16,197 nt of DNA, taken from NCBI GenBank assembly GCA_009774345.1, contig VSNR01000100.1, forward strand, positions 1 to 16,197. Direction: 5' to 3'. The position numbers were made by a program, and so were the translations under genes. Below, in pieces: positions 5,232 through 12,456 of the stretch (the first letter of the stretch is position 1; each line of letters begins with the position of its first letter). The notes below the pieces were generated by a model that made no database searches, was not told the origin of the DNA, and saw only the letters and a program-made list of their open reading frames with translations. Source of the stretch: Lachnospiraceae bacterium. GTDB lineage: Bacteria > Bacillota > Clostridia > Lachnospirales > Lachnospiraceae.

Positions 5232-7223
5232 ATGAACAATGCAAGCAAGTACGAAAAATCATATTTTTTACCGCCGGTCTGTACATATGACTGGGTGAAG
5301 AAGGATGCAATCACCGCACCGCCAATCTGGTGTTCGGTTGATTTGAGAGACGGCAATCAGGCACTTATAGAACCTATGAGTCTGGATGAGAAGCTGCACT
5401 TTTTTGAGATGCTTGTGGATATAGGATTTAAGGAGATTGAGGTAGGATTTCCAGCGGCGTCAGAGACAGAGTATGAGTTCATGCGCGCATTAATCGAAAG
5501 AAACATGATACCAGAGGATGTGACCGTGCAGGTGCTTACACAGGCGAGAGAGCACATCATCAAGAAGACCTTTGAAGCGGTCAAGGGAGCGCCGCATGCA
5601 GTCATCCATCTGTATAACTCCACATCGGTTGCACAGCGCGAGCAGGTATTTAAAAAGAGCAAAGAGGAAATCAAGAAAATTGCGACAGACGGCGCAGAAC
5701 TGTTAAAGAAGCTTGCGGCGGAGACAGATGGAAACTTTTCTTTTGAGTACAGCCCGGAGAGCTTCCACGGCACAGAGGTAGACTACGCCGTCGAGGTGTG
5801 CAATGCGGTGCTGGACATCTGGCAGCCTACACCAGATAACAAGGCGATCATCAATATTCCGACAACCGTCGAGAATGCAATGCCGCATGTGTTTGCCACA
5901 CAGGTAGAATATATTCATAAAAATCTGAAATACAGGGATGCCGTCGTGCTTTCTGTCCATCCGCACAACGACCGCGGCTGTGGCGTATGTGATGCAGAGT
6001 TCAGCATTCTTGCCGGTGCAGACCGTGTGGAGGGAACACTTTTTGGCAATGGCGAGCGGACAGGAAATGTGGACCTGATCACTGTGGCGATGAATATGTT
6101 TTCTCACGGTGTCGATCCGAAGCTTGATTTTTCAAATATGCCTGAAATCCGGGAGCACTATGAGCTTTTCACGCGCATGCGAGTGCACGAGAGACAGCCT
6201 TATTCCGGCGACCTTGTATTTACGGCTTTTTCCGGTTCCCATCAGGATGCCATTGCAAAGGGAATGCAGTGGCGTGAGGAGAAGGAGACAGACAAGTGGA
6301 CAGTGCCTTATCTGCCAGTGGACCCAAAGGATGTTGGCAGAAATTACGACGCGGATGTCATCCGTATCAACAGCCAGTCTGGAAAGGGCGGCGTAAACTA
6401 TATACTGAAACAAAATTATGGCATTTCACTTCCTTATGCCATGCGCGAAGAGGTGGGATATCTGGTCAAGGATGTCTCCGATCAGGAGCATAAAGTACTC
6501 TCACCGCAGTGGGTTTATGATATTTTCTGTGAAAATTATGTGGATAATATGCCGCTGTTCCAGATTAGTGAGTGTCATTTCAAGCAGGTGGACGGGATTA
6601 TGGCAGAGGCGGTGATTGTCTGCGGTGACAAGAGGACAACGGTCGATGCAAACGGAAACGGGCGTCTTGACGCAGTGAGCAACACGATCAAACAGTATTT
6701 TGGGGTCAGCTACCAGCTCTCTGACTATGAGGAACATGCGCTCACGAAGGGGTCTTCCTCCAAGGCGATCGCCTATGTGAGCGTCACCTGCAACGGCGAG
6801 AAGTTCTGGGGCGTCGGCATGGATGATGATATCATCAAGGCGTCGATACACGCGCTCTGCGTCAGTGTCAACAAACTGCCGCAGATTCAGACCAATGAGG
6901 CGTGTCAGGACGAGCGCATGATGGAGATTTTTAATTATATTCAGGCGAATTATCAGGCGACGGCACTCAGTGATGTCGCAGAGCATTTTCATCTGTCAGA
7001 GCCGTATTTAAGCAAATATATTCATGAAAAGTCAGGAAAGACCTTCGGTGATATTCTGATCAACATTCGGTTAAAAAAGGCGAAGACACTGCTTCGCAAT
7101 GGCAATATGACCGTTGAGAATGTGGCAATGGCGGTCGGTTACCCAAATGTCGAGCATTTTAACCGTATTTTCAAGAAAAAGATGGGCATGACGCCTGTAC
7201 AGTACAGAAAAGGTGGTCAGTAA
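5232..7223 (+). CDS. leuA: 2-isopropylmalate synthase fused to an AraC-type DNA-binding domain
   Basis: The first committed enzyme of leucine synthesis: acetyl-CoA plus 2-oxoisovalerate gives 2-isopropylmalate. It is of the long, mycobacterial-like type. The TIM-barrel metal site shows as DLRDGNQA (D37), HPHNDRG (H243, H245) and GNGERTGNVD from 272. Residues about 433-552 form the leucine-binding regulatory domain, ending GVGMDDDIIKASIHALC. LeuA would normally end here. Instead residues about 555-663 form a complete AraC domain with two helix-turn-helices: ALSDVAEHFHLSEPYLSKYI, then VENVAMAVGYPNVEHFNRIF and the family ending GMTPVQYR. There is one uninterrupted frame with no internal restart needed. 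The start has GGAGG 8 bases upstream. alkD follows after 3 bases. Enzyme identity is nearly certain; DNA binding and self-regulation are inferred. Confidence 0.95.
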   Translation: MNNASKYEKSYFLPPVCTYDWVKKDAITAPPIWCSVDLRDGNQALIEPMSLDEKLHFFEMLVDIGFKEIEVGFPAASETEYEFMRALIERNMIPEDVTVQVLTQAREHIIKKTFEAVKGAPHAVIHLYNSTSVAQREQVFKKSKEEIKKIATDGAELLKKLAAETDGNFSFEYSPESFHGTEVDYAVEVCNAVLDIWQPTPDNKAIINIPTTVENAMPHVFATQVEYIHKNLKYRDAVVLSVHPHNDRGCGVCDAEFSILAGADRVEGTLFGNGERTGNVDLITVAMNMFSHGVDPKLDFSNMPEIREHYELFTRMRVHERQPYSGDLVFTAFSGSHQDAIAKGMQWREEKETDKWTVPYLPVDPKDVGRNYDADVIRINSQSGKGGVNYILKQNYGISLPYAMREEVGYLVKDVSDQEHKVLSPQWVYDIFCENYVDNMPLFQISECHFKQVDGIMAEAVIVCGDKRTTVDANGNGRLDAVSNTIKQYFGVSYQLSDYEEHALTKGSSSKAIAYVSVTCNGEKFWGVGMDDDIIKASIHALCVSVNKLPQIQTNEACQDERMMEIFNYIQANYQATALSDVAEHFHLSEPYLSKYIHEKSGKTFGDILINIRLKKAKTLLRNGNMTVENVAMAVGYPNVEHFNRIFKKKMGMTPVQYRKGGQ

Positions 7224-7226
7224 TTC

Positions 7227-8033
7227 ATGCGGCAGGAAATCAGAAGTGAGCTTGCTATGTATGCAGAGCAGCAGTACAGAGATTTTTCATCAGGGCTGGT
7301 TCCCGGGGCAAAGCCGCTTCTGGGCGTGCGTCTGCCACAGCTCAGACAGCTTGCGAAGCGTATCATAAATGACAAAAAGAACAAGTCAGGGTGGCGGCAG
7401 GAGACTGCCGCCTGTGACGGTGACTGGGAGGATTTATTCTTTGAGGAGACGATGCTGCGCGGGATGATCATCGGCTATGGAACCGCGAAAAAAGAAGTTA
7501 CCTGTGAGGAGGGCATTGCGTATCTCAAAGCGTTTATTCCCTGTATTGATAACTGGTCTGTGTGCGACAGCTTTTGCAATTCATTTACCTTTGCCAACCG
7601 CTATCGGGATGAGGTCTGGGCGTTTATGCAGCCGTATCTGTATTCTGATCAGGAGTTTGAGGTTCGGACGGGGCTGATTCTACTCCTGAGCCAATATCTG
7701 AAATACGATGCAGACAACCAAAAAATTCCGAGAAACAAAACGGTCTGTATGGCAGATCTTGAGCAGAATCTTAACAAAAAAGCGCAGTATCCTTATCTGG
7801 AAAAAATACTTTGGACATTGAACAGACCGTTTTCACAGGGATATTATGCGCAGATGGCAGCGGCATGGCTTGCGGCAGAGACGTTTATCTGCTTTCCATA
7901 CGAGACAAACCAGATGCTTGTAAACGGCTGCCAGATGGATGAGTGGACGTATCGCAAAGCACTGCAAAAGATTCGGGAATCTCTGAATCCAGACAAAGAA
8001 GTAAAAGAATATATCAAAAGTCTGAAAAAATGA
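7227..8033 (+). CDS. alkD: AlkD-type DNA alkylation repair glycosylase
   Basis: A 268-residue HEAT-like repeat protein of the AlkD family, which removes bulky or cationic alkylated purines such as N3- and N7-alkylpurines. By eye the active-site set of Bacillus cereus AlkD is present: NWSVCDSF gives W110 and D114, EVRTGLILLLSQYL gives R147, and AAAWLAAE gives W214. MLRGMIIGYGTA is also characteristic. The start is 3 bases after the leuA stop, with AAAGGTGG inside the end of leuA, which implies coupled translation. A repair enzyme in a leucine operon is an odd neighbour and may simply be hitch-hiking. Confidence 0.85.
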   Translation: MRQEIRSELAMYAEQQYRDFSSGLVPGAKPLLGVRLPQLRQLAKRIINDKKNKSGWRQETAACDGDWEDLFFEETMLRGMIIGYGTAKKEVTCEEGIAYLKAFIPCIDNWSVCDSFCNSFTFANRYRDEVWAFMQPYLYSDQEFEVRTGLILLLSQYLKYDADNQKIPRNKTVCMADLEQNLNKKAQYPYLEKILWTLNRPFSQGYYAQMAAAWLAAETFICFPYETNQMLVNGCQMDEWTYRKALQKIRESLNPDKEVKEYIKSLKK

Positions 8034-8054
8034 TAACAAGATTGGAGGAGAGCT

Positions 8055-8405
8055 ATGAGTAATTTTAAGGAAAGCCTGTATGAAAAGAAAAGTTTTATTT
8101 ATCAGATTGGCAGTGATTACTATGCCATTGGTGCAAACACCTTTGCCAAAGTGACAAATGCACAGGAGCTGGACAATATGGAGCTGTTTCAGAACGCTAT
8201 GAAAAAGCAGAATGACAGACAGATTGCAAAATATCTCGACAAGCTCATGCGCATTGCCAATTCTTACCGTGTGGATGCGAGAGAGCATTATAAGCTGCAA
8301 GAGAAGCTGTTTCACTTTGTAGACCGACTACAGGAGACGGAGGAAGCCGCACTGCAAAAACAGGTGTTTTTATTTGATGAGCTGTGTGAGAAATATCTGA
8401 CATAA
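8055..8405 (+). CDS. small helical protein of unknown function
   Basis: Encodes 116 residues, with a strong site GGAGGAG (8044-8050) 4 bases before the ATG. Composition suggests a soluble helical protein: SDYYAIGANTFAKV near the start, then charged segments such as KQNDRQIAKYLDKLMRIANS and LQETEEAALQKQVF. No signal peptide, membrane segment or motif is recognised. It starts 21 bases after alkD and is probably the last gene of the leuA operon. Confidence 0.7.
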   Translation: MSNFKESLYEKKSFIYQIGSDYYAIGANTFAKVTNAQELDNMELFQNAMKKQNDRQIAKYLDKLMRIANSYRVDAREHYKLQEKLFHFVDRLQETEEAALQKQVFLFDELCEKYLT

Positions 8406-8438
8406 AAATTAAGAAATCAAAAATTTTGTGTTCCTGTG

Positions 8439-8467
8439 TAGACAAATAAGAAAAATTGTGTTATGAT
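8439..8467 (+). promoter_or_regulatory. promoter of tRNA-Arg
   Basis: TAGACA (8439-8444) and TATGAT (8462-8467) are separated by 17 bases, each matching consensus at five of six positions. Initiation near 8474 leaves about 10 bases before the tRNA. It probably also serves the SH3-domain gene downstream. Confidence 0.65.
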
Positions 8468-8483
8468 TACAGACGTAATGTAG

Positions 8484-8555
8484 GCACCCGTAGTCTAATG
8501 GATAGAACGAAGGCCTCCGACGCCTTTAATGCAGGTTCGATTCCTGTCGGGTGCA
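8484..8555 (+). tRNA. tRNA-Arg (anticodon CCG)
   Basis: 72 bases fold as a tRNA. The acceptor GCACCCG (8484-8490) pairs with CGGGTGC (8548-8554), discriminator A8555. The anticodon stem is AAGGC/GCCTT around the loop CTCCGAC, anticodon CCG, reading CGG. The T arm is GCAGG-TTCGATT-CCTGT. The D stem carries one apparent C-A mismatch. CCA is not encoded (CATTT follows), so it is added enzymatically. Confidence 0.92.
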
Positions 8556-8595
8556 TTTCCTGGGAGAGACTTGACAGCGGCAGATAGGAGTATAG

Positions 8596-10053
8596 ATGGA
8601 GAACAGGAAAAAGAAAAAAAACAAGAAAAATAATCAGAATACAAAGACAAATACGACGACTGGAAATACAGAAATTTTAAATAATAAATCAGAACAGACG
8701 GCAGCGGAGAGCCCGTCCGCACCAGAAGTTCAGACTCAAGTAAAAATACAAACATTACAACCAGAAAATGAAGAGAAAACACAATCCCTTGATTCGATGA
8801 TTGGAAAAGACGTAAAAGACGTTTCTGCCGATCATATCAAGGGAATTGCTATTAATGCCGCAAAGATTTTACTGCCAGTGGCAGCATGTGCGATTGTGAT
8901 TGCTGTGATTATCTCCTATGCAGGTGCTCAAAAGGCGCAGGTGGTAGACAATACAGTGGACAATGGAGAGAGCGGACTGGCAGTGGCAGGTGTGGCTGCA
9001 TTGAATGAAGAGCCTCTGGCAGAGAACGCATATGTCAATATCAATGATATGATGAATGCGTTTTATAGCGCTCTGGCATCCGGTGATATGGATACTGTGA
9101 GGGCTGTCAAGGATTATAACAGCGACAAGGAAATTATCGCTTATGAAAAAAAGAGTGAATTTATAGAACAATATGACAATATCAAGTGTTATACAAAGCC
9201 GGGAATTGAAGAGAATTCCTATTTTGTGTATGTTACATATGATGTCAAGATTCAGAATATTGACACAAAGGCGCCCGGTCTGAGTGCATTTTATGTGTAC
9301 ACGTCAGACAATGGAAGCCTTATGATTGATGGTGACACAGAGGAAAATATTAAAGCCGCATTTAAACTTGTCACAAACCAGGATGATGTTGTAGACCTTT
9401 ACAATAAAATTAATGTAGATTACAAGGAAGCGATTGCCTCGGATGAAGCGCTCGGCCAGTTTATGGATGATCTGCCGCAGGTATTGAAAGAATCTGTCGG
9501 CGTCGAGCTGGCAAAGTTAGAGACACAGGATGAGACTGCCAACACCCCTTCGACAGAGACACAGGCAGCAGAGCCTGCATCCTCAGAGCCAGAGCCGACA
9601 CAGCCTGCACAGGAGGAAACTCCTTCAGAACCAGAACAACCGCTTGAAAATAAGACAGTCCATCAGATTGTGCGGACGACAGATACCGTGAATGTGCGCT
9701 CCTCAGACAGCGAGGAAGCGGACAAGATTGGCAAGGCACAGGCTGGAACGGAACTCACACGCATCGAGGAGCGCATCAATGGATGGAGCAAGGTCATCTT
9801 TGAGGATAAAGAAGCCTATATTAAGAGTGATTATCTTGAGGTACTGACTGCTGAGGTGACTGTGGAGCCCATTGGCACGATCACAGCCAGAACCAATGTA
9901 AATGTCAGAAGTCAGCCAGATCAGGAATCTGCAAAGCTTGGTACAGCACAGGCTGGCACCACTTATGATTTGCTTGAAGAGCAGGGTGAGTGGTTCAAGA
10001 TCAACTACAATGGTACGACAGGATTTGTAAAGGCGGAATTTTTTGATAGATAG
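8596..10053 (+). CDS. membrane-anchored protein with two bacterial SH3 domains
   Basis: Encodes 485 residues; AGGAG lies 5 bases before the ATG. The first 85 residues are Lys/Asn/Glu-rich and cytosolic. One membrane segment at about 91-111 (LLPVAACAIVIAVIISYAGA) gives an N-in topology with the rest outside. Residues about 140-310 form a mixed domain beginning MMNAFYSALASGDMDTV, resembling NTF2-like extracytoplasmic domains. A Pro/Glu/Ser/Thr-rich linker (about 315-350) follows. Two SH3b repeats end the protein: VNVRSSDSEEADKIG from 365 and NVNVRSQPDQESAKLGTAQA from 433, each closing with a typical GW/EW...F..K segment. SH3b domains often bind peptidoglycan or scaffold cell-wall proteins. No hydrolase domain is present, so a wall-anchoring or sensing role is likely. 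Confidence 0.85.
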   Translation: MENRKKKKNKKNNQNTKTNTTTGNTEILNNKSEQTAAESPSAPEVQTQVKIQTLQPENEEKTQSLDSMIGKDVKDVSADHIKGIAINAAKILLPVAACAIVIAVIISYAGAQKAQVVDNTVDNGESGLAVAGVAALNEEPLAENAYVNINDMMNAFYSALASGDMDTVRAVKDYNSDKEIIAYEKKSEFIEQYDNIKCYTKPGIEENSYFVYVTYDVKIQNIDTKAPGLSAFYVYTSDNGSLMIDGDTEENIKAAFKLVTNQDDVVDLYNKINVDYKEAIASDEALGQFMDDLPQVLKESVGVELAKLETQDETANTPSTETQAAEPASSEPEPTQPAQEETPSEPEQPLENKTVHQIVRTTDTVNVRSSDSEEADKIGKAQAGTELTRIEERINGWSKVIFEDKEAYIKSDYLEVLTAEVTVEPIGTITARTNVNVRSQPDQESAKLGTAQAGTTYDLLEEQGEWFKINYNGTTGFVKAEFFDR

Positions 10054-10072
10054 AATAGTGCTTGGTAAAGAG

Positions 10073-10101
10073 AACCCATGTGGCTTTGTGCTGCATGGGT
10101 T
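10073..10101 (+). terminator. hairpin after the SH3 gene, possible terminator
   Basis: AACCCATG (10073-10080) pairs with CATGGGTT (10094-10101) around a 13-base loop, 20 bases after the SH3-gene stop. Only TTTAT follows, so it is weak as an intrinsic terminator and may instead stabilise the mRNA end. Confidence 0.4.
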
Positions 10102-10137
10102 TATACGGTTAGTGGTCGTGAAAGGCAGGGAAGAGAG

Positions 10138-11181
10138 ATGTTTAAACAGAAGAGAATCGGTATCATGGGAACAGGCAGGATGGCAAGCGTCATGGCAGGT
10201 ACTGTCAGGAAAATGAAGAATGTGAAGTGCCATGGTGTGGCGTCAAGGAGTGAGGAGCGGGCGCAGCAGTTTGCGGATGAATATGGTATCAAAGTGGCAT
10301 ATACCTCCTATGAAGAAATGATGATTGATGATAAGCTCGATTTGATCTATATTGCGACGCCGCACTCAGAACACTATGCAAACATGAAGCTCTGTATAGA
10401 AAACGGTAAAAATGTACTCTGTGAAAAAGCGTTTACAGCAAATGCGGCACAGGCGGAGGAAATACTGGCGCTGGCAAATGAAAAGGGGGTGTTTGTCGCA
10501 GAAGCGATGTGGACTCGGTACATGCCGATGCTGACCACCATCAAAGGAATCTTAAATTCGGGCATCATAGGAGAACCGGTCATGCTGACCGCCAATCTTG
10601 GCTATCCAATCGCTGCCAAGAAAAGGCTGACAGACCCCGCGCTTGCCGGAGGTGCATTGCTGGACTTAGGCGTGTATACTCTAAATTTTGCAGCGATGAT
10701 GTTTGGCAGAGAAATAGAAAAGATGGAGTCCTCCTGTATACTGGCAGACACTGGCGTGGACGCGTCCGAAAGCATCACAATCACCTATAAAGGCGGGCAA
10801 ATGGCAGTACTCAACAGCACAATGAATGGTCTGAGTGACCGCCGGGGTGTGATTTATGGGCCCAAAGGATATATCGCTGTTGAGAATATTAATAATTTTG
10901 CGGCTGTGACAGTGTACGATACAAATTATAAAGTGATGAAATCAGAGAAAGCACCCAAACAGATTACAGGCTATGAATATGAGGTCAGCGCCTGTCTGGA
11001 AGCGATCGAAAAGGGGCAGAAGGAGTGCTGGGAGATGCCGCATCAGGAAACGCTCTTTATCATGAAGCAGATGGACGAGCTTCGTGCACAGTGGGGCGTG
11101 GCCTATCCATTTGAGACGACGGAGATTCTGACAGGGGAAGTGGAGGATACCATACCGCAGAATACAGATCTGCAAGCATAA
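10138..11181 (+). CDS. Gfo/Idh/MocA-family NAD(P)-dependent oxidoreductase
   Basis: A 347-residue cytosolic dehydrogenase of the glucose-fructose oxidoreductase/inositol dehydrogenase family. The Rossmann motif is at the N-terminus (RIGIMGTGRMAS). The family EKP-type motif is CEKAFTANAAQ with K97. The C-terminal half has GGALLDLGVYTLNF with D176 and Y180 at the catalytic positions. Its nearest style is the dihydrodiol dehydrogenase/DTDP-sugar reductase-like subgroup, but the substrate cannot be read from sequence. The frame opens at 10078; ATG 10138 has a purine-rich AGGGAAGAG site and yields the normal family N-terminus, and the earlier start would lie inside the hairpin. No sugar genes are adjacent. 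Confidence 0.9.
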   Translation: MFKQKRIGIMGTGRMASVMAGTVRKMKNVKCHGVASRSEERAQQFADEYGIKVAYTSYEEMMIDDKLDLIYIATPHSEHYANMKLCIENGKNVLCEKAFTANAAQAEEILALANEKGVFVAEAMWTRYMPMLTTIKGILNSGIIGEPVMLTANLGYPIAAKKRLTDPALAGGALLDLGVYTLNFAAMMFGREIEKMESSCILADTGVDASESITITYKGGQMAVLNSTMNGLSDRRGVIYGPKGYIAVENINNFAAVTVYDTNYKVMKSEKAPKQITGYEYEVSACLEAIEKGQKECWEMPHQETLFIMKQMDELRAQWGVAYPFETTEILTGEVEDTIPQNTDLQA

Positions 11182-11203
11182 GTCCCTAAATTATGGAAAT
11201 ACT

Positions 11204-11250
11204 ATAGCTATCTTAGTGCAATAAAACAGGACAGAAAGGATGATAGCTAT
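11204..11250 (+). repeat. 9-bp inverted repeat flanking a ribosome binding site
   Basis: ATAGCTATC (11204-11212) and GATAGCTAT (11242-11250) are perfect inverted repeats. The Shine-Dalgarno AAAGGA lies in the 29-base loop, and the right arm covers the first two bases of the ATG at 11249. It could form an mRNA hairpin that limits initiation, though the loop is long. Confidence 0.4.
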
Positions 11251-11680
11251 GAAAAAGGATGATCAGGAGATCTTAAAGGAAGTCCAGAAAAACTCTTCGA
11301 TGGCGATCAATGCCATCAATACAATTGCAGAAAAGGTTCATGACAATGAATTGCAGCAGGAGCTCTCCAAGCAAAAGCTCTGGTATTCTGTGATTCAGAA
11401 CAAGGCGACAGACAGATTGCAGAATGAGCGGGCAGAGGGATATCATGCCAGTGCAGTGCAGGATTTGATGCTCAAAGGCGGCATACAGATGAATACGTTT
11501 ACCAATTGCAGTACCAGCAAAATAGCAGAGCTGATGATACAGGGAAGCAACAGAGGCATCACAAGTATGTGGAAATCGATCAACCATCATCAAAATTCAG
11601 GAAATATGTCGATGGAGGTTGCAAAGGAATTAGTGGATTTTGAGCAGAAGTCCATCGCAAGACTGAAAAAGTTCTTATAG
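11249..11680 (+). CDS. helical protein of unknown function
   Basis: 143 residues from ATG 11249, which has AAAGGA 8 bases upstream; the earlier ATG at 11240 overlaps that site. The protein looks like an all-helical bundle (KEVQKNSSMAINAINTIAEK, later ELVDFEQKSIARLKKFL) with no signal peptide or membrane segment. The helix layout and a His-His pair (SINHHQNSG) recall four-helix ferritin-like or DUF2383-like proteins, but no full metal-ligand pattern is evident, so I leave it unassigned. Confidence 0.65.
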   Translation: MKKDDQEILKEVQKNSSMAINAINTIAEKVHDNELQQELSKQKLWYSVIQNKATDRLQNERAEGYHASAVQDLMLKGGIQMNTFTNCSTSKIAELMIQGSNRGITSMWKSINHHQNSGNMSMEVAKELVDFEQKSIARLKKFL

Positions 11681-11717
11681 CAATATTTTTAGACAAAATT
11701 TTAATAAAGGAGCAACA

Positions 11718-12440
11718 ATGACCAGATTAAATAAATATCTTGCAGCGTGCGGACTGTGTTCTAGGCGTGAGGCGGATAAACTGATTGATCAGGGCAGGGT
11801 AAATGTAAATGGTCAAAAGGCTGTGAGCGGTATGAAGGTCTGTGACACAGATGTTGTTGAGGTGAATCATAAAAGGATAAAGCAGGCAGCAGCAAAAGTG
11901 GTTCTGGCATACAATAAGCCCGTTGGGATTACCTGTACAGAAAAGGACCGTCATGCAGATAAGACGATTGTGGAGGCGGTCAATTACCCCGTTAGGCTTA
12001 CCTATGCGGGGCGCCTTGACAAAGATTCCGACGGGCTGATCATTCTTACGAATGATGGAGAACTGATACAGCGTATGATGAAAGGGTCCAACGGTCATGA
12101 GAAGGAATATCTGGTCAAAGTAGACCGGGAAATCACAGAGGCGTTTCTCAAGCAGATGTCCCAAGGGGTTTATCTAAAAGAACTGGATGTGACAACACGG
12201 CCCTGTATCCTGAAATACATTGGTAAATACACATTTCAGATCACACTCACGCAGGGGCTGAACAGACAGATTCGGCGGATGTGCAGGTGCCTTGGATACA
12301 ATGTCAAATCCCTCACGCGCGTTCGGGTGATGAACATTGAGCTGGATGGACTAAAGAGCGGAACATACCGTGAGGTGAAAGGAGTAGAGCGCGCGATGCT
12401 GTACCAGCAGTGCGAGATGTCAGATTCGTCAATTATATAA
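11718..12440 (+). CDS. rluF: 23S rRNA pseudouridine synthase, RluF type
   Basis: A 240-residue pseudouridine synthase of the RsuA/RluB/E/F family. An N-terminal S4 RNA-binding domain (MTRLNKYLAACGLCSRREAD, about residues 2-60) is followed by the catalytic domain. The catalytic aspartate is D101 in GRLDKDSDGLIILTNDG. The segments GSNGHEKEYLVKVD and ITLTQGLNRQIRRMCRCLGY with RVRVMNIELDGL match E. coli RluF closely, which modifies U2604 of 23S rRNA (and tRNA-Tyr in E. coli). RluB/RsuA members differ in these segments, so RluF is the best call. AAAGGAG precedes the ATG. ligA starts 16 bases after the stop, so the two are likely cotranscribed. Confidence 0.88.
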   Translation: MTRLNKYLAACGLCSRREADKLIDQGRVNVNGQKAVSGMKVCDTDVVEVNHKRIKQAAAKVVLAYNKPVGITCTEKDRHADKTIVEAVNYPVRLTYAGRLDKDSDGLIILTNDGELIQRMMKGSNGHEKEYLVKVDREITEAFLKQMSQGVYLKELDVTTRPCILKYIGKYTFQITLTQGLNRQIRRMCRCLGYNVKSLTRVRVMNIELDGLKSGTYREVKGVERAMLYQQCEMSDSSII

Positions 12441-12456
12441 AAAAGTGGAGGAAAGT

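Noticed and set aside
6501..6992. A 163-codon minus-strand frame inside leuA
   Set aside because: It is antisense to the conserved LeuA regulatory domain, with no ribosome binding site or family features.
8571..8599. TTGACA at 8571-8576 as a promoter for the SH3 gene
   Set aside because: No -10 box lies at 16-18 bases; TATAGA is only 14 bases away, and 17 bases downstream is AGATGG inside the start codon region.
10043..10071. TTGATA with TAAAGA 17 bases on as a promoter for the oxidoreductase gene
   Set aside because: The match to the -10 consensus is poor and the -35 lies inside the end of the SH3 gene; too weak to list.
10078..10137. Extra N-terminal 20 residues on the oxidoreductase
   Set aside because: The earlier ATG lies in a hairpin, lacks a ribosome binding site and adds residues foreign to the family N-terminus.
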